Positions 8,788 through 17,124 of a stretch of DNA of 46,579 nt are shown here, in pieces (positions within the stretch are counted from its first letter, which is position 1; each line of letters opens with the position of its first letter). This DNA is from Xenococcaceae cyanobacterium MO_234.B1 (GTDB lineage: Bacteria > Cyanobacteriota > Cyanobacteriia > Cyanobacteriales > Xenococcaceae). Position numbers and translations under genes: made by a program. The notes below the pieces were generated by a model. It ran no database searches, was not told the DNA's origin, and was given only the letters and a program-made list of their open reading frames with translations. Location of the stretch: contig JASJEK010000002.1 of assembly GCA_030064915.1 (NCBI GenBank), forward strand, positions 1 to 46,579, written 5' to 3'.

Positions 8788-9423
8788 TTATATATAGCCT
8801 TGAGATTTACTAAATTCTCGCAATAATGGCTTGCATTTACGCTGATAAAAACTACTTAGGGTTCCCGCTGCTACGCCGTATTCTTCTGCTAACTTTTCCC
8901 AGGCTGTTTCAGGAGGCAATCGTCTTAGAATTAAGACTTGAGAAGTAACTTGAGGATGATTCTCTAAATAAATTCTACGTAACTTATTTTGAGGATCTTC
9001 CCCAGCCCACTTCTCGATCTCTTCTAGTAATGGAGGAATATCCGCTTTGGCAGGTAAATTATCTATTGGATCGATAATTTGATTATTGCGATCAACTTGG
9101 ACAGATACAGTTTGCTGCTTCTTTTTTTTGATTCTAATATAAGCATCTTTGAGTCGCCACTTTAGATAATTGTTAAGCCAAGTCACAACGCTAGCTTTGT
9201 CAGAATCGTAAACTTTACCAGGTTTTCCTTCGCAGATATTCCGACAAAAATAAATCCAAGTTTCTTGCAATGCATCCTCATAATAGGGAGTATTTTCTTG
9301 CCACAATTGACTATTTACTAATCTAATAATTTTCGTCAAATTTTTCTGGCGTTCTTTGCTCCCAGGAGGATATTTACAAGCTTCTTTTACAAGCTGTGAT
9401 AGAGATTGTGATAATTTTTCCAT
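8788..9423 (-). CDS. Short sigma-70-like factor (ECF-type)
   Basis: A 211-residue protein. Residues about 35-105 look like sigma region 2: YYEDALQETWIYFCRN, then WLNNYLKWRLKDAYIRIKKK. Residues about 155-205 look like region 4, with a helix-turn-helix: PPETAWEKLAEEYGVAAGTL followed by FYQRKCKPLLREF. The linker includes NQIIDPIDNLPA, common in cyanobacterial sigma-like proteins of this size. It is encoded opposite to the CHAT/DUF1822 operon and converges with it, with about 360 bp between stop codons. No anti-sigma gene with a membrane domain is adjacent. If the cluster is one system, this is the best candidate for its transcriptional output, but its own promoter and targets cannot be read from the sequence. 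Confidence 0.72.
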   Translation of the reverse strand: MEKLSQSLSQLVKEACKYPPGSKERQKNLTKIIRLVNSQLWQENTPYYEDALQETWIYFCRNICEGKPGKVYDSDKASVVTWLNNYLKWRLKDAYIRIKKKKQQTVSVQVDRNNQIIDPIDNLPAKADIPPLLEEIEKWAGEDPQNKLRRIYLENHPQVTSQVLILRRLPPETAWEKLAEEYGVAAGTLSSFYQRKCKPLLREFSKSQGYI

Positions 9424-9874
9424 CTGTCATTCAAGTTGTTTGTCGATTGACGAAGTTGAAGCAGAGTTCACCTTCTCAAGGCGGAGTACCTTCGACTATG
9501 AGTTTTTGGCTCTTGAGTAATTTATTTATTTCAGCTCCTTTTTGGCTCTATTGTTGGTTTTATTAAAATTTCAGTCCTATAGCTGGCTATTACGCAATTT
9601 GTTACAAAAATAAATATCTGGTAGTGTTGCAGACAGGAGCATGGCTAGTTTCTTCTCAATACTGTTTGCTTAGCGATCGCCAGCAGGGTTTATCTCATAA
9701 ATTTATAAGGGTTTGAGAGTTCTTTTGGGAATCGGTTTGATATTAACGTAACAGTCTTGAGTTTCTTCTCACTCGACTTGACAAGTAGACATTTTGCTTA
9801 ACTTGTCACCCATCCCCTCAAGGTCGGCTTTCAGTCATTAGCAGGGGTTAGCCTACTTCCCATCCCAACAATGA
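9424..9874. other. Spacer between the short sigma-like gene and the sulfatase
   Basis: No gene seen. It must contain the promoter of the minus-strand sigma-like gene near 9424-9550. One inverted repeat is clear: TGACAAGT at 9779-9786 and ACTTGTCA at 9801-9808 (8-bp arms, 14-nt loop), lying downstream of the sulfatase stop codon. A HIP1 site is at about 9673. Confidence 0.45.
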
Positions 9875-11677
9875 TCAGGGATCAAAACGGGTGACTGCCC
9901 AGCCGTCTTTGTTCTTCGGGAGGAATTCCCCCTCATCCCTTCCTACTTCTACGGCGATGATGTCGGTCAACTTCTGATTCATCGCGAGCAATAGTTCTCC
10001 GTTAGCTTTTGGATCCACTGCCAGATTATTCATCTCGTCCGGATCGGCTTCAAGGTCGAACAACTCGACGTCGTTGTACTCAAATAACTCCTCGAGCGTC
10101 TTGGGCAGATTATGTTGCAGCGGCGAGAAGTAACGACTGAAACGATACTGCCCATCGGTTACACTGCGAATCGCACCTCGTTTTTTCAGGTCAGGCTTCA
10201 AACCGAGTTTCGAGACATCCTTCCCGCTGGATATGGCTTCATAAACCTTCTCCATGTATTCGGCATCCTGGTACAACCACATATTGAAGTTGTACAGAGC
10301 AGCGTTCCGTACGGCGTTGGTAGGCGCGGACGCGGGCGACGCTAACAGGCTACTCAGATCCTGTCCTTTCATAGCTGCCGCCTGCTGGTTCACGCGATCA
10401 TGGGTGACGCCAGCCATCCCGAGAATTGTTGGGGTGATATCCAGATGGGATGTCAGCGCCGAGCAGTCTTGACCAGCACTGGCGGAGTACCCCGGATGTC
10501 GGATCCACAGTGGCACGTGGAGCTGCTCCTTATATGCGGTTGCGCCTTTTCCATACATGGAGTGAGCGCCCGCCAGTTCGCCATGATCTGATGTCAAGAT
10601 GACAATAGTATTCTCCATGAGACCTAGGTCGTCGAGTTCCCGCAAAATTCTTTCCACGTGACGATCACAGTCGGCAAGACAGTTCAAATAGTAGTCCTGC
10701 AGGCGCTGCCAGCGCCCATCTTCGTTCGGAAATTGCCCGACCAGCGTGCGGCGAGCGAACTGGAATTCATAGTGCGCTCGCGGGCGGCCCCTTTTGTCCC
10801 AAGCTTCATTGCGGCTCGTGGGCAACGGCATTTTCCAACGTCGCTGATACAAGGTGTGCGCAGGCTCGCGATTGATGTTCATCAAGTGACCAGTATCCTG
10901 AACTGGCTCACTACCGAGGGGGTCGGTGTTGAAAAACATTACATCGTGTGGATTCACAAAGTTGAGCGCGAGAAACCAAGGTTTGCCCTGCTTCTGGAGC
11001 TGTGGCAACCTTGACCGCAGCCAACGTACAGCCGTTGAGGTCGTGAACTCGTCGGTTCTATATCCGCCCATGGTCATGCCGATTATGTCGCCCACGCCGA
11101 CATAATCGGCGAAGCCGTATTGCTGCACGATCTTGTTCAGCTTGTTGAGATTGACGTCGGGAGCCGCCTGGAACTCGGTATCTTCCAGTTCGTCGATCAG
11201 GTGGCATTTGCCGAGATACGCCGCGTGATACCCTGCATCCTGCAGATATTTACCTACCGTCGGAATGTCGGGAGACAGTTCCCTTGACCACGGAAAACCT
11301 AAATTGTCGAACACCCCAGTATGCTGGATGTGCTGGCCCGTATAAATTACCGAGCGTGAGGAGCTACAGACCGAAGTCGCAATCTGATGATTCGTAAAAG
11401 AAATCCCTTCCCGTTGCAAACGCTGGCGTCCCGGCAATGAGTAATCCCCTGGCAGAGTCATCGGATCGAAGTAGCGCTCCTGGTCGGTAAGGATGAACAG
11501 TATGTTGTAAGGCCCACTTCCTAACGCCTCGGCTCCTTTGGCAACACCTTGGGCATCTGTCGCCATCTTAGGCATCCCCGCGAGTGCGCCTGTGCCTAAT
11601 GCCAGGGTGGAGAATCCTGCGGCCTTAAAAAATTCGCGGCGTGACAGGCCTCCCCTGTCTTCATCTCTACAAGTCAT
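9875..11677 (-). CDS. Tat-exported sulfatase-family hydrolase
   Basis: A 600-residue alkaline-phosphatase-superfamily protein. The N-terminus has a twin-arginine signal (SRREFFKAAG) followed by a small hydrophobic stretch, so export in folded form is expected. The sulfatase fold is shown by ILFILTDQERYF, a nucleophile region CSSSR at Cys104, LGKCHL, and TSDHGELAGAHSMYGKG. Cys104 sits where the formylglycine cysteine would be, but the third motif position is Ser instead of the usual Pro or Ala. Whether it is converted to formylglycine is therefore uncertain. The metal-site segment reads TDQ rather than the common TDD. The coding DNA is visibly richer in G+C than its neighbours and I saw no HIP1 octamer in it, which suggests transfer. 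The substrate is unknown; sulfate esters or possibly phosphodiesters are possible. Confidence 0.85.
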   Translation of the reverse strand: MTCRDEDRGGLSRREFFKAAGFSTLALGTGALAGMPKMATDAQGVAKGAEALGSGPYNILFILTDQERYFDPMTLPGDYSLPGRQRLQREGISFTNHQIATSVCSSSRSVIYTGQHIQHTGVFDNLGFPWSRELSPDIPTVGKYLQDAGYHAAYLGKCHLIDELEDTEFQAAPDVNLNKLNKIVQQYGFADYVGVGDIIGMTMGGYRTDEFTTSTAVRWLRSRLPQLQKQGKPWFLALNFVNPHDVMFFNTDPLGSEPVQDTGHLMNINREPAHTLYQRRWKMPLPTSRNEAWDKRGRPRAHYEFQFARRTLVGQFPNEDGRWQRLQDYYLNCLADCDRHVERILRELDDLGLMENTIVILTSDHGELAGAHSMYGKGATAYKEQLHVPLWIRHPGYSASAGQDCSALTSHLDITPTILGMAGVTHDRVNQQAAAMKGQDLSSLLASPASAPTNAVRNAALYNFNMWLYQDAEYMEKVYEAISSGKDVSKLGLKPDLKKRGAIRSVTDGQYRFSRYFSPLQHNLPKTLEELFEYNDVELFDLEADPDEMNNLAVDPKANGELLLAMNQKLTDIIAVEVGRDEGEFLPKNKDGWAVTRFDP

Positions 11678-11944
11678 TTAACCTCATTCAGAACAATATC
11701 AAAAAAGAAAAGATATTCTCTAATTAAATCTTAAATGATCGATATGAGTCATATTTCTTAAGATTAACTTCCCAACTACCAACTTAAGACGGCTTTGTGG
11801 CAGGGGGACATGGGAAGAACAACATTTTTGTAGAAGCCCAGGGGCCAATTCTAAGTTTTTCTGGATTTCAGGCAATTACCGTAGTGTGGTTGGCTGCGCT
11901 GTGGCAACCATTAAGCAGGAGATGGAAACCTTTAGGGGAGAGTG

Positions 11945-13609
11945 TTAAAGAATATAGACGATTAGGGTTGCAGCAATGACTTTAACAATATAGGTGATGG
12001 CATAAGTCCCGGCGTAACCTATTCCAGGAATGGAGCTTTTAGCGTCCTGTACTAGCATTAGCATGGCAGGGGTGTTACTACCACATCCGGCAACAGCACC
12101 AAGTAATAGTGCTTTATTCATTTTTAATAAGCGATCGCCTACTAAATAACCTATTGCTAGGGGCAAAGTCCCGATCGCGATCGCGGAAAGAATCAGGAGC
12201 GGTCCGAAACTGGTAAGTGCTTCCACTACACTCGGCCCTCCCTCGATCCCTACATCCGCCAAGAAAAGTAGTATGCCTAGCTGCTTGAAAACCCAGATTG
12301 CAGCAGGGGGAACTAGCCCGAAGCTGTGCTTGATAGAACGCATATAGCCTACACCCAGACCTACCAGCAGCACGCCACTAGACGTGCCGAGACCAATGCT
12401 GATATCGCCGAGCTGAATCTGGATCAGACCGAGAAGAAAGCCAGCCGAAATTCCTAAGGCAAAGGTAAGCAAGTCGGTAGCATTGATGTCCCGCTCTGCG
12501 TAGCCGATTCTATCGATGAGCTGGTTTAGGTGTACCTCAGTTCCAGTTATTTTTAACAGGTCGCCCCGCATGAGTCTTAGTTCGGGGTCGATCTTCAAGT
12601 TGACACCAGAGCGAGTGTATTGTCCTAACTGACAACCGTAGGCATAGCGCTCCAGTTCCCGTAAAGACTTACCAAAGATATCAGGATTGGTGACAATTAC
12701 CTCGCAAGTCAGCACTTCCTCTCCTAGCAAATCGCGATCGACCACCTCCGGGCCGATCATCTCGCTGAGGTGAGCCTGAGCGAGTCTGTGACCGCCCACA
12801 GATATCAGGTCATCTTTCTCCAGCGTAGTTTCTGGCTCGAAATCCACCAGTATCCCAGTACGTTTAATCTTGTCAATTTGGCAATGAGTGACGGTCTGGA
12901 ACTCTTGCACGGACTTGCCTACTGCATCATCGCTGACTACGCGGTAGGCACGAAGGCTTTGTGCCCAAGGACCCTCTTCGCTGCTGTCATCTGACAGGTT
13001 CATCGCCGACTCAGCCTCTTTGGCACTGGCGGAAAGATGGAACTTGAGGAGTCGGGGTGCCTGCGGCAGTAGTTGCATAGCTATTAAGTAACTCACCAGA
13101 AAGGTTATAGCGTAGGTCACGTTAATAAACTGAACTGCCTGCTCAACCGACAGACCTTCTGGCATCGGGATTTTACCAGTCTCAACTACATCTATAGCTG
13201 CACTGATTCCTGGAGGGTTAACTCCAGCTCCAGTGAATAAACCAGCACCAACTCCCAGGTTGAAGTCGAAAATACTGCTGAAACCCACAGCCAGAGCCAG
13301 CCCAGTCACTACAATAACCACAGTTAAGGTAGCAAACTTGCCTAACTGGGGCAGTGCCACTGCAAAAAATCCTGGCCCAGCTTCATAGGCTACGGCAAAC
13401 AGGAAGACCAAGAAGCCAAAAGCACCTAGCAGAGGCGGTAACTCGAAGCCAAAGTAACCAAAGACTGTTCCCATCAACAGTATTCCAGCCTGGGTTCCAA
13501 GTACGACTGGACCTAGCTTAATTTTGCCCACCCAAAAGCTGAGAGCGAGCAATATAAATGCTAAAAGATGAGGGTTGTTCTTGACGATATCTACTATTTG
13601 GAGTGCCAT
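11945..13609 (-). CDS. AspT-type antiporter (aspartate:alanine exchanger family), copy 1
   Basis: A 554-residue transporter with two membrane halves (about 1-190 and 385-554) separated by a cytosolic part with two RCK_C/TrkA-C-like domains. The first domain is around AYRVVSDDAVGKSVQEF to LISVGG; the second around CEVIVTNPDIFGKSLREL to LLKITG. The halves contain family signatures such as TGAGVNPPGISAA and GAVAGCGSNTPAMLM, and the C-terminal half has DAKSSIPGIGYAGTYAITY. The family exchanges amino acids or dicarboxylates; the substrate here is not readable. It is a paralogue of the 18370-20043 gene. It follows no co-transcribed decarboxylase; the sulfatase lies 267 bp downstream on the same strand. 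The region 11678-11944 holds no gene I can support. Confidence 0.85.
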   Translation of the reverse strand: MALQIVDIVKNNPHLLAFILLALSFWVGKIKLGPVVLGTQAGILLMGTVFGYFGFELPPLLGAFGFLVFLFAVAYEAGPGFFAVALPQLGKFATLTVVIVVTGLALAVGFSSIFDFNLGVGAGLFTGAGVNPPGISAAIDVVETGKIPMPEGLSVEQAVQFINVTYAITFLVSYLIAMQLLPQAPRLLKFHLSASAKEAESAMNLSDDSSEEGPWAQSLRAYRVVSDDAVGKSVQEFQTVTHCQIDKIKRTGILVDFEPETTLEKDDLISVGGHRLAQAHLSEMIGPEVVDRDLLGEEVLTCEVIVTNPDIFGKSLRELERYAYGCQLGQYTRSGVNLKIDPELRLMRGDLLKITGTEVHLNQLIDRIGYAERDINATDLLTFALGISAGFLLGLIQIQLGDISIGLGTSSGVLLVGLGVGYMRSIKHSFGLVPPAAIWVFKQLGILLFLADVGIEGGPSVVEALTSFGPLLILSAIAIGTLPLAIGYLVGDRLLKMNKALLLGAVAGCGSNTPAMLMLVQDAKSSIPGIGYAGTYAITYIVKVIAATLIVYIL

Positions 13610-13729
13610 ACTCTATATCTAGTACTTAATTGAATTATAGTTTAGATATCAAATCTTTACATAACAAGGGATTGAGCCGTTGTATTATGATGTCAAAATA
13701 CCTCTCAATCAATGAACCTCTTTCCCTTC

Positions 13730-13773
13730 CGCTCCTCACTGCGTGGTCTCGGCGGAAGCCGAGGTGGGGAGCG
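13730..13773. repeat. GC-rich nested palindrome
   Basis: Outer arms CGCTCC (13730-13735) and GGAGCG (13768-13773) enclose inner arms CTCGG (13748-13752) and CCGAG (13759-13763). It lies in the spacer between the DUF2808 gene and antiporter 1 and adjoins a HIP1 site. It resembles the dispersed GC-rich palindromes of cyanobacteria. Confidence 0.55.
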
Positions 13774-13798
13774 ATCGCTACTTAAAATTCTTGCTAGC

Positions 13799-14530
13799 CT
13801 AGCCCCTGCCACCAGGTTGTGAAAGGTGAATACGACCAATACCTAAGTACAAACCCTGGCTCTGAGCTCCCACAGGAAAGGCTGTCACCCCAAACTGATA
13901 GATCCCACCATACCTAGGATTGCGCACTCTCAGAGAAATTGTCACAGTGAGGCCCGGTTCTACAGGCTGCTCAAATACAACTTTCAGCCCATTCTTTTCA
14001 GAAGTTTCTCTGTTGACCGAAGCCAGAGGAATTGAGTCGTCCGAATCAAAACTATCGCCGAAGAAGGCACGGGTCTGACTAGGAAAAAAAACAATCTGCT
14101 CTAAATTAGTCTGTTGTATGATAGTAACAGCTTTGAGAGGCTTGCCAGCATCTGAGGGGACTTCAATTGTGAAATAGTAGTTGGCTCGAATCCATGGACT
14201 CCTAAAGCTAGTAGCAGAACGAATCAAGCGTGGCGATCGCTCAAAGAAAGTCTTTTCATTGCCGTCCTCGAAGGCACTGGCAAGCAAGCTGAATAGGGTA
14301 CTGCTCCTAAATCCGGGTTGAATACCATCTTTGACCGAAGACACTTTGACCAAAGACAGACGGGATACGGGTCGACTTTGGAGACGGGGAGATAAATTGC
14401 CCAGGGAAAAAGGAAGTTTGAGGGGCGGATTTGGTATTAATAGCGAAATACCTAAGATTAAAGCTCCAGCATCCAGCAAGTAGGTATGGGCTGAACCCAA
14501 CTTAGTATAGGTTTTAGAAATGTTTTTCAT
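13799..14530 (-). CDS. DUF2808-family secreted protein
   Basis: The ATG at 14530 gives 243 residues. A longer frame to 14620 would translate a dispersed palindromic repeat and is less likely. After a short basic start (MKNISKTYTK) there is a hydrophobic stretch (DAGALILGISLLI) that fits a signal peptide or anchor. The body has the DUF2808 pattern: SPWIRANYYFTIEVP, then AVTIIQQTNLEQIVF, PVEPGLTVTISLRV and PRYGGIYQFGVTAFP. The family is common in cyanobacteria and predicted to be periplasmic or surface-located; its function is unknown. It shares the strand with antiporter 1 but is separated from it by 189 bp containing a palindromic repeat, so co-transcription is uncertain. Confidence 0.8.
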   Translation of the reverse strand: MKNISKTYTKLGSAHTYLLDAGALILGISLLIPNPPLKLPFSLGNLSPRLQSRPVSRLSLVKVSSVKDGIQPGFRSSTLFSLLASAFEDGNEKTFFERSPRLIRSATSFRSPWIRANYYFTIEVPSDAGKPLKAVTIIQQTNLEQIVFFPSQTRAFFGDSFDSDDSIPLASVNRETSEKNGLKVVFEQPVEPGLTVTISLRVRNPRYGGIYQFGVTAFPVGAQSQGLYLGIGRIHLSQPGGRG

Positions 14531-14590
14531 CAAAAATAAGGGTTGGTAAGGGAAAATCTGGATACCCCTGTCGCATTTATGTATGGGGAC

Positions 14591-14631
14591 GTGCCGTATA
14601 AACCCTTGAGGTTTCCTCAAGGGACAGGCAC
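14591..14631. repeat. Dispersed palindromic repeat (PLRFPQ type), copy A
   Basis: The core is a perfect hairpin, CCCTTGAGG-TTT-CCTCAAGGG, at 14603-14623. It is enclosed by GTGCC at 14591-14595 and GGCAC at 14627-14631. The plus-strand translation of such repeats reads PLRFPQGT. A related copy lies inside the intact iscB (27658-27702). Here it sits just upstream of the DUF2808 start and just downstream of the iscB remnant. Confidence 0.7.
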
Positions 14632-14684
14632 TCAGGAGGATTTTACCTTACATAAACAGCAGCCCGATAGGGCTTCTATATTTA

Positions 14685-15536
14685 CTAGAAGCCATAAAGG
14701 TATCCATCTTTCCTATGAACAATGCTGCAATATTTATAATTAATCCCCTGCACCGGTTTAGTAACAGTTTTGATATTAAATGAACCAGTAGAACGGATGG
14801 CAACCTTACCTAGATAAGAACCAATTTTCTTGCCTTTAGTAACAATTGCTTTAACGATATCTCCAGTTTGGAAACCTTTGAATTGTTTGATAATGGCAGA
14901 TTTTCTAACAATTTCTCCTGATTTATTTGTTCTGGTAAATCCAAATTTATCAACATGAATTACTTGTCTGTTTCTATGCCCAGCCCATTTAATTAATAAT
15001 GGCTGTAAGGTCAATATTTCCAGTTTTGGAGTATCAGAAACCATAGCTGTATCTAAGTAGTGGCGTTTGGGCAAACCTTGTACAGATCGATTGAATTTAG
15101 TTTGCGCCCCAGTCCCTGTAATTACTGGCAATCCAGTTTCTTTGAGGGTATTAAATAATTTCCAACGAGTGCTATTTACTGCTGCTGCATCCTTTAGAGG
15201 GCTTTTAGCTTGAGCCAATACTTTTTTTAGAGTAGTAGTTAATACACGATGTTCTAAGCTGGGAGCTAACCACCCTTTTTCTCTGGTTCGATTGAGAAAT
15301 CTCGGTTTTCTGTATCTAGTTTTTCTAGCTCTGCGTCCACGCCTCAAGAAGCGACGGGATTCTAAGCTATCTTTGATTTGTTGCCCCCTATGAGTCAGTT
15401 CTGCTGCCCAAATGAGCTTGCTGTCTTGCAATAGAGCTATTCCTGTCGTGACTGAACCTGGGTCTAGTTTTAGTTGACATTGTTTTATCTCCTGCGAATC
15501 TACCGCTTTTTTTAAGATTATTAAACAATTATACAA
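14685..15536 (-). pseudogene. iscB: iscB remnant lacking HNH and RuvC-II
   Basis: 283 codons closely related to the intact IscB at 27518-28870. Three parts are gone. The N-terminal PLMP domain is cut, and the frame opens only at about LIILKKAV after an in-frame stop. The short PLRFPQ-repeat insert of the intact gene is absent. A stretch equivalent to intact residues about 155-269 is deleted in frame, fusing HRVLTT to LKKVLAQAK (near 15231-15237). That deletion removes the RuvC-II Glu and the entire HNH domain. RuvC-I (LKLDPGSVTTG), the Arg-rich bridge helix, RuvC-III (HYLDTAMV) and the C-terminal domain remain. No omega-RNA-like region is upstream: instead there is a scrap of another gene. 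It cannot form a complete RuvC site. The reading frame is otherwise clean, so expression as an RNA-binding protein cannot be excluded. Confidence 0.85.
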
Positions 15537-15539
15537 TGG

Positions 15540-15645
15540 CTGGACCTCTTGCTAGTTGTACCCCTGCACTGGTACTGGTAGCTACCCCAGTCATTTTAGC
15601 CCCAATTACCTTCAAACCCATTTGTCGTAATAGACGAATGATTAC
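15540..15645 (-). pseudogene. Scrap of the 20051-20303 gene, containing a 61-bp exact duplicate
   Basis: On the minus strand the frame reads VIIRLLRQMGLKVIGAKMTG, then VATSTSAGVQLARGPAIV and a stop. The first 20 residues are identical to part of the broken gene at 20051-20303. The segment 15585-15645 equals 20182-20242 base for base. The second part (VATSTSAG...) is not present in the other copy and may be a different piece of the same ancestral gene joined by a deletion. It is squeezed between the MscS gene and the iscB remnant. Confidence 0.6.
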
Positions 15646-15651
15646 AAACTA

Positions 15652-16977
15652 CTACTGATTGCCGTTCAATTTCTCCCAAGAGGCGATATTGCGGATATGC
15701 AAATCCCTTTGAGGAAAAGGGATTTCGATATTGTGTTCGGCAAACGCCTTCCAAATTGCTTGGTTAACTTCGCTGATGACAATCTTCTGGATTATCGGGT
15801 TGTCTAGCCAAACTGCCAGTTCAAAGTCAATAGTATAGTCGCCAAATCCAATTAAAAAAACCACTGGTTTGGGTTTATCTAAAACATAGGGATGGTCTTG
15901 AGCCACCTTGAGGAGAATTTCCATCACGGCTTCTGGTTCGCTCTTGTAACTGACTCCTACAGGGATTAAACAACGCATAAGGCGATCGCTGCCTGTATAG
16001 GTAGTCACCGAAGAGGTGAAAAACTTTTGATTAGGAACAATTTTCTCGATGTTATTGAAGGTTTGAACTGTCGTGGCGCGAATACTCAAGCGCTTGACCA
16101 CACTAATGTCCCCCTCCACCTCGACAACATCCCCAGGTTTTAAGGCTCCTTCAAAAAAAAGCATAATCCCGCTGATAAAGTTGCCCATAATTTCCTGTAA
16201 GCCAACTCCAATACCCAGAGATAGCCCCCCTGTAATTGCAGCTAAAGTGGCTGTGTTGAAGCCTAAGTTACTCAAAACCATAATAAGGCCTAAACCAATC
16301 AATATATAGCGACTTAAAGTTAAAATAGCTTCTACCTCACCTGGTTCAGCCTTAGTCTGTTGGGTAATTAACCGATAGAGAAGACCTTGAGTAGCCCATA
16401 AAACTCCGACCCAGAAATACAAGCCTACAATCGCCTTAAACAAAGAACCCACGGTAATGGCAGTTTCAAAAAACGATGTCAAAACAATATTGGTAATTGG
16501 TTCGAGATTAGTCAAATAAGACAGGATTTCAGTAATCAGGTACAGAATAAATAAAGGGGCAAATAAGCGGTAATGGTAGGGACGGAAGAAAGATGGGGAA
16601 AAGACAGCGTAGAGGATGCCAATAAACAAGCGGTAGAATAACAGCGTCCAAAACAAAGTTGTCACTTTAGTTAAAAGACCGACAAGCCAGCCCTGAAGGA
16701 GGAGCAACTGGCTGGTAAAGGCGATCGCAATCAGACCTAATAGGGGAAAGTTCAGGTAATAAATGATTACGAGGAAGGGTTGAACAGGGGTTTCTAATAA
16801 GTAAGTGGGAAGTTCCCATCTCTGAATTAGAGATTTCAGCACTTTTGAAAGCAACCAAGCTAGCAGAATCCCTAACAGGATTGCCAGTAATTGAATTTGG
16901 AAACTAGGACGCTCAAAAAAGATCAAAATTTTGGTGAGGAAGTCATACAGGGGAGCGAAATCAGATTCATTAAACAT
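15652..16977 (-). CDS. MscS-family mechanosensitive channel
   Basis: A 441-residue membrane protein. Several hydrophobic helices fill residues about 20-210. The MscS core follows: the pore helix GGLSLGIGVGLQEIMGNFISG, then the beta-domain with LKPGDVVEVEGDISVVKRLSIRATTVQTF and NIEKIVPNQKFFTSSVTTY. The C-terminal alpha/beta domain ends with the family signature EIPFPQRDLHIRN. It should release solutes from the cytosol under membrane tension. Start: ATG at 16977. The minus-strand genes on either side are separated by scraps of other genes, so an operon is unlikely. Confidence 0.92.
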   Translation of the reverse strand: MFNESDFAPLYDFLTKILIFFERPSFQIQLLAILLGILLAWLLSKVLKSLIQRWELPTYLLETPVQPFLVIIYYLNFPLLGLIAIAFTSQLLLLQGWLVGLLTKVTTLFWTLLFYRLFIGILYAVFSPSFFRPYHYRLFAPLFILYLITEILSYLTNLEPITNIVLTSFFETAITVGSLFKAIVGLYFWVGVLWATQGLLYRLITQQTKAEPGEVEAILTLSRYILIGLGLIMVLSNLGFNTATLAAITGGLSLGIGVGLQEIMGNFISGIMLFFEGALKPGDVVEVEGDISVVKRLSIRATTVQTFNNIEKIVPNQKFFTSSVTTYTGSDRLMRCLIPVGVSYKSEPEAVMEILLKVAQDHPYVLDKPKPVVFLIGFGDYTIDFELAVWLDNPIIQKIVISEVNQAIWKAFAEHNIEIPFPQRDLHIRNIASWEKLNGNQ

Positions 16978-17024
16978 GAGTAGCCGTTAAATAGTAATAA
17001 AACGTAGTAGATGACCATAAAAGT

Positions 17025-17117
17025 TTACTTAGCGTCGGTTTGAAGAACTGAAGCAATAGCAATATGACGGTCTAAATCTATATCTACACTGCAAACTCGC
17101 ACCGAGTCGGCAGCCAT
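17025..17117 (-). pseudogene. Short fragment resembling a TnpB-type RuvC-I segment
   Basis: A 30-codon frame, starting at an ATG at 17117, reads VRVCSVDIDLDRHIAIASVL. A Cys-x-x-Asp-x-x-Leu-Asp pattern of this kind resembles the first RuvC strand of some TnpB-related proteins. No other part of such a gene is visible nearby. It is either a transposon scrap or chance coding, and lies between the MscS and solute-binding-protein genes. Confidence 0.25.
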
Positions 17118-17124
17118 TACTGTT

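Noticed and set aside
10112-11014. Several plus-strand frames (60-118 codons) opposite the sulfatase
   Set aside because: They are mirror frames of a G+C-richer gene; the translations show no family pattern and the sulfatase frame on the minus strand is intact and recognisable.
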